A stretch of 64,000 nucleotides of DNA, taken from assembly GCA_038087015.1 (NCBI GenBank), contig JASBNA010000067.1:1-64000 (forward strand), in the 5' to 3' direction. The notes beneath the pieces were generated by a model, which worked only from the letters and a program-made list of their open reading frames with translations, searched no databases and was not told where the DNA came from. This DNA is from Cerrena zonata (taxonomy: Eukaryota; Basidiomycota; Agaricomycetes; Polyporales; Cerrenaceae). Below, piece by piece: positions 62,506 through 64,000 of the stretch (positions are counted from its first letter, which is position 1; each line of letters opens with the position of its first letter). The translations under genes and the position numbers were made by a program.

Positions 62506-63606
62506 ATGGCAGCATACACGGAGCCGGAAAGACGGGTAGTTACACCGGAGGATGTTGAGAAGTGGATTGACTCTCCAGCTTATAACTTGGTAGTAAATTT
62601 TGTCCAAGGGCTACAGGAACTGGTTGTTGGAATGACCAATGATGCTAAGATCGAAGTTCCCGAGGTTGTTGAGAAGATTGTTGAAGTATTGAATCAGGTG
62701 GATGGCTTGATTGATAAACATCCCGTGATTCACGAAAAGGATATATCAAGATTTGGTAAAGTTGAATTTAGGGATTTTTATGATGAACTCCAAGAGAAAG
62801 CGGCTGATTTTGTTAAGCCCTTGATAAAACTGGTTGAAGATGATCCCGGCGTCGAGCTTAGGAAATACTTAACGGAGTCATGGGGAAATAGAACAAGAAT
62901 AGATTATGGGTCAGGCCACGAATTGAATTTCATATCGTTTTTACTTTGTTTGAAACAACTTGATATTATAAATGAAAATCATTATCAAGCAATTATACTT
63001 AAAGTATTCACTAAGTACATGGAAATCATGAGAAGACTACAAAAATTGTACTGGTTGGAACCAGCTGGCTCTCATGGGGTTTGGGGGTTGGATGATTATC
63101 ATTTCTTACCATTTTTATTTGGTGCATCCCAACTATCCACCCATCCATTCATGAAACCAAAACTGATCCATAATGATGAGCTTGTGGAAACTTTATATAA
63201 ACAATATATGTATTTGGAATGCATTCATTTCATAAATACTATAAAGACTGTTCCTACAAATCAAGGTCAAAAATTAAGTTTGAGATGGCATTCACCCATG
63301 TTGGATGATATACTGTCGGCAAAATCTTGGATGAAGATTAAAGAAGGGATGATCAAAATGTATAAAGCTGAAGTATTGAACAAATTACCAATTATTCAGC
63401 ATTTTATGTTTGGTAGTTTAATTCCAGTTCCGGAAGGAGTTAGTGATCCTCACTCCCATCAAGATGAAGATGAATGTGGCCATGTCCACACTAATGATGC
63501 AATTAACACTTGGGGTGATTGCTGTGGTATTAAAGTTCCAAGTGCATTTGCAGCATCTGAAATGAATAAAAAAATAAACGGTAGTAAACCAATTCCTTTT
63601 GATTAG
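62506..63606 (+). CDS. RRD2: PP2A activator, peptidyl-prolyl isomerase (PTPA family)
   Basis: This family activates PP2A-type phosphatases and has prolyl isomerase activity. The 366-aa protein shows family blocks in order: PEDVEKWIDSPAYNLVVNFVQ near the N-terminus, RFGKVEFRDFYDEL, IDYGSGHELNFISFLLCL (the GSGHE signature), HGVWGLDDYHFLPFLFGASQL, YMYLECIHFINTIKT, the SPMLDDI stretch and GSLIPVP. The Rrd1 and Rrd2 paralogues differ mainly in the N-terminus and tail. The length and short N-terminus suggest Rrd2 (358 aa), but the tail WGDCCGIKVPSAFAA keeps Rrd1 possible. Start ATG 62506. The frame is intact. Confidence 0.85.
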   Translation: MAAYTEPERRVVTPEDVEKWIDSPAYNLVVNFVQGLQELVVGMTNDAKIEVPEVVEKIVEVLNQVDGLIDKHPVIHEKDISRFGKVEFRDFYDELQEKAADFVKPLIKLVEDDPGVELRKYLTESWGNRTRIDYGSGHELNFISFLLCLKQLDIINENHYQAIILKVFTKYMEIMRRLQKLYWLEPAGSHGVWGLDDYHFLPFLFGASQLSTHPFMKPKLIHNDELVETLYKQYMYLECIHFINTIKTVPTNQGQKLSLRWHSPMLDDILSAKSWMKIKEGMIKMYKAEVLNKLPIIQHFMFGSLIPVPEGVSDPHSHQDEDECGHVHTNDAINTWGDCCGIKVPSAFAASEMNKKINGSKPIPFD

Positions 63607-63646
63607 TATCATTTTTTATTAAATATATATAAATCTATTTAAATGC

Positions 63647-64000
63647 TTATTCTGCGTATTTAACATTTGTAGATATTAAGATATTTTTAGGAAATGCCCC
63701 TGGGAATGGTAATAAAATTTTGGCTTTACCCTTTGTTTCATCAACTTTCGAAATATGAGCGTATCCTAAAACACAGGTATTTAATAAATCCCTAGGAGAT
63801 TTATTATTATCGGATACTTGAGTTATCGCAATAATTGAATTTTCTAAATTGGATGATGTCTTTTCAGTTAGTTCATTATAGTATTTGGTTAATGCATTAT
63901 CTTCCTTTTTAACTTCCGACGCTTCGGAAGTTTCTGGTGTAAATGAATCACCAGCTGGTAAAAATGCTAAGCTTGACATATATTCCAGCAGTTCTACTGG
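63647..64000 (-). CDS. CLP1: C-terminal part of mRNA 3'-end processing factor Clp1 (partial)
   Basis: The frame is open from the right window edge to a stop at 63647, so only the last 117 codons are seen; the Met at 63979 is internal. The end LGYAHISKVDETKGKAKILLPFPGAFPKNILISTNVKYAE has the VLLP-PG--P form of the Clp1 C-terminal domain (cleavage factor IA, with Pcf11). SSLAFLPAGD fits the region just before it. Two consecutive CTG codons (63989-63984 area) would be Ser-Ser in this clade. The ATP-binding domain lies outside the window. The identification rests on the tail only. Confidence 0.7.
   Translation of the reverse strand, partial: PVELLEYMSSLAFLPAGDSFTPETSEASEVKKEDNALTKYYNELTEKTSSNLENSIIAITQVSDNNKSPRDLLNTCVLGYAHISKVDETKGKAKILLPFPGAFPKNILISTNVKYAE

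Noticed and set aside
1..64000. CRISPR array, transposon or retroelement
   Set aside because: There is no regularly spaced repeat array, no transposase or reverse-transcriptase frame, and no paired LTRs. The repeats present are short local tandem repeats.

Overview
This window is nuclear chromosomal DNA from an AT-rich budding yeast of the CUG-Ser clade (Debaryomyces/Scheffersomyces/Candida relatives). Intron-poor, tightly packed genes, long poly(dA:dT) tracts, a TACTAAC-type branch site and Candida-type genes such as MP65 point that way. Two CTG codons (4449-4451 in PRC1, 26827-26829 in UBP15) fall where the S. cerevisiae CPY and human USP7 proteins, as I recall them, have serine. CTG should therefore be read as Ser throughout.

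Layout. 0-10 kb: SHM1 (-), a divergent HAL/NPR1-type kinase (-), PRC1/CPY (+), and an unrecognised 1060-aa four-TM protein with a long disordered tail (+). 10-21 kb: MTR4 (+), GYP7 (+), PPN2 (+), RAP1 (+). 21-29 kb: MP65 (-) and UBP15 (+) diverge from a 2.8-kb repeat-bearing intergenic region. 29-37 kb: CAB4 (-), a mitochondrial PPR protein (-), CWC22 (+), CYC1 (+), PLP2 (+). 37-52 kb: UBP8 (+), a secreted GH76 protein (+), YOR1 (-), SOL1-type 6-phosphogluconolactonase (-), FUB1/PI31 (+), and a small secreted protein with five dibasic sites (-). 52-55.5 kb: a 3.2-kb stretch with no credible ORF. 55-64 kb: UBC12 with a 54-nt intron right after its ATG (-), an ECM9-like protein (-), PRP46 (+), ESA1 (-), a LETM1-type protein (-), RRD2/PTPA (+), and the C-terminal end of CLP1 (-) running off the right edge.

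The genes are mainly housekeeping: RNA processing (MTR4, CWC22, PRP46, CLP1), ubiquitin and proteasome (UBP15, UBP8, UBC12, FUB1), chromatin (RAP1, ESA1, UBP8), cell wall and secretion (MP65, GH76, PRC1, dibasic precursor), and metabolism or mitochondria. There is no operon logic.

Main points for a second look. (1) Eleven single-nucleotide reading-frame breaks in six otherwise conserved genes, probably assembly errors or heterozygous alleles. One splits RAP1 exactly between its Myb domain and its C-terminal domain. (2) Many matches to the Rap1 consensus upstream of MTR4, RAP1, UBP15, CYC1, PLP2, FUB1 and ESA1. (3) A Kex2-type repeated peptide precursor at 51.5-52.3 kb. (4) A 3.2-kb ORF-free region that could hold a non-coding gene or a centromere.
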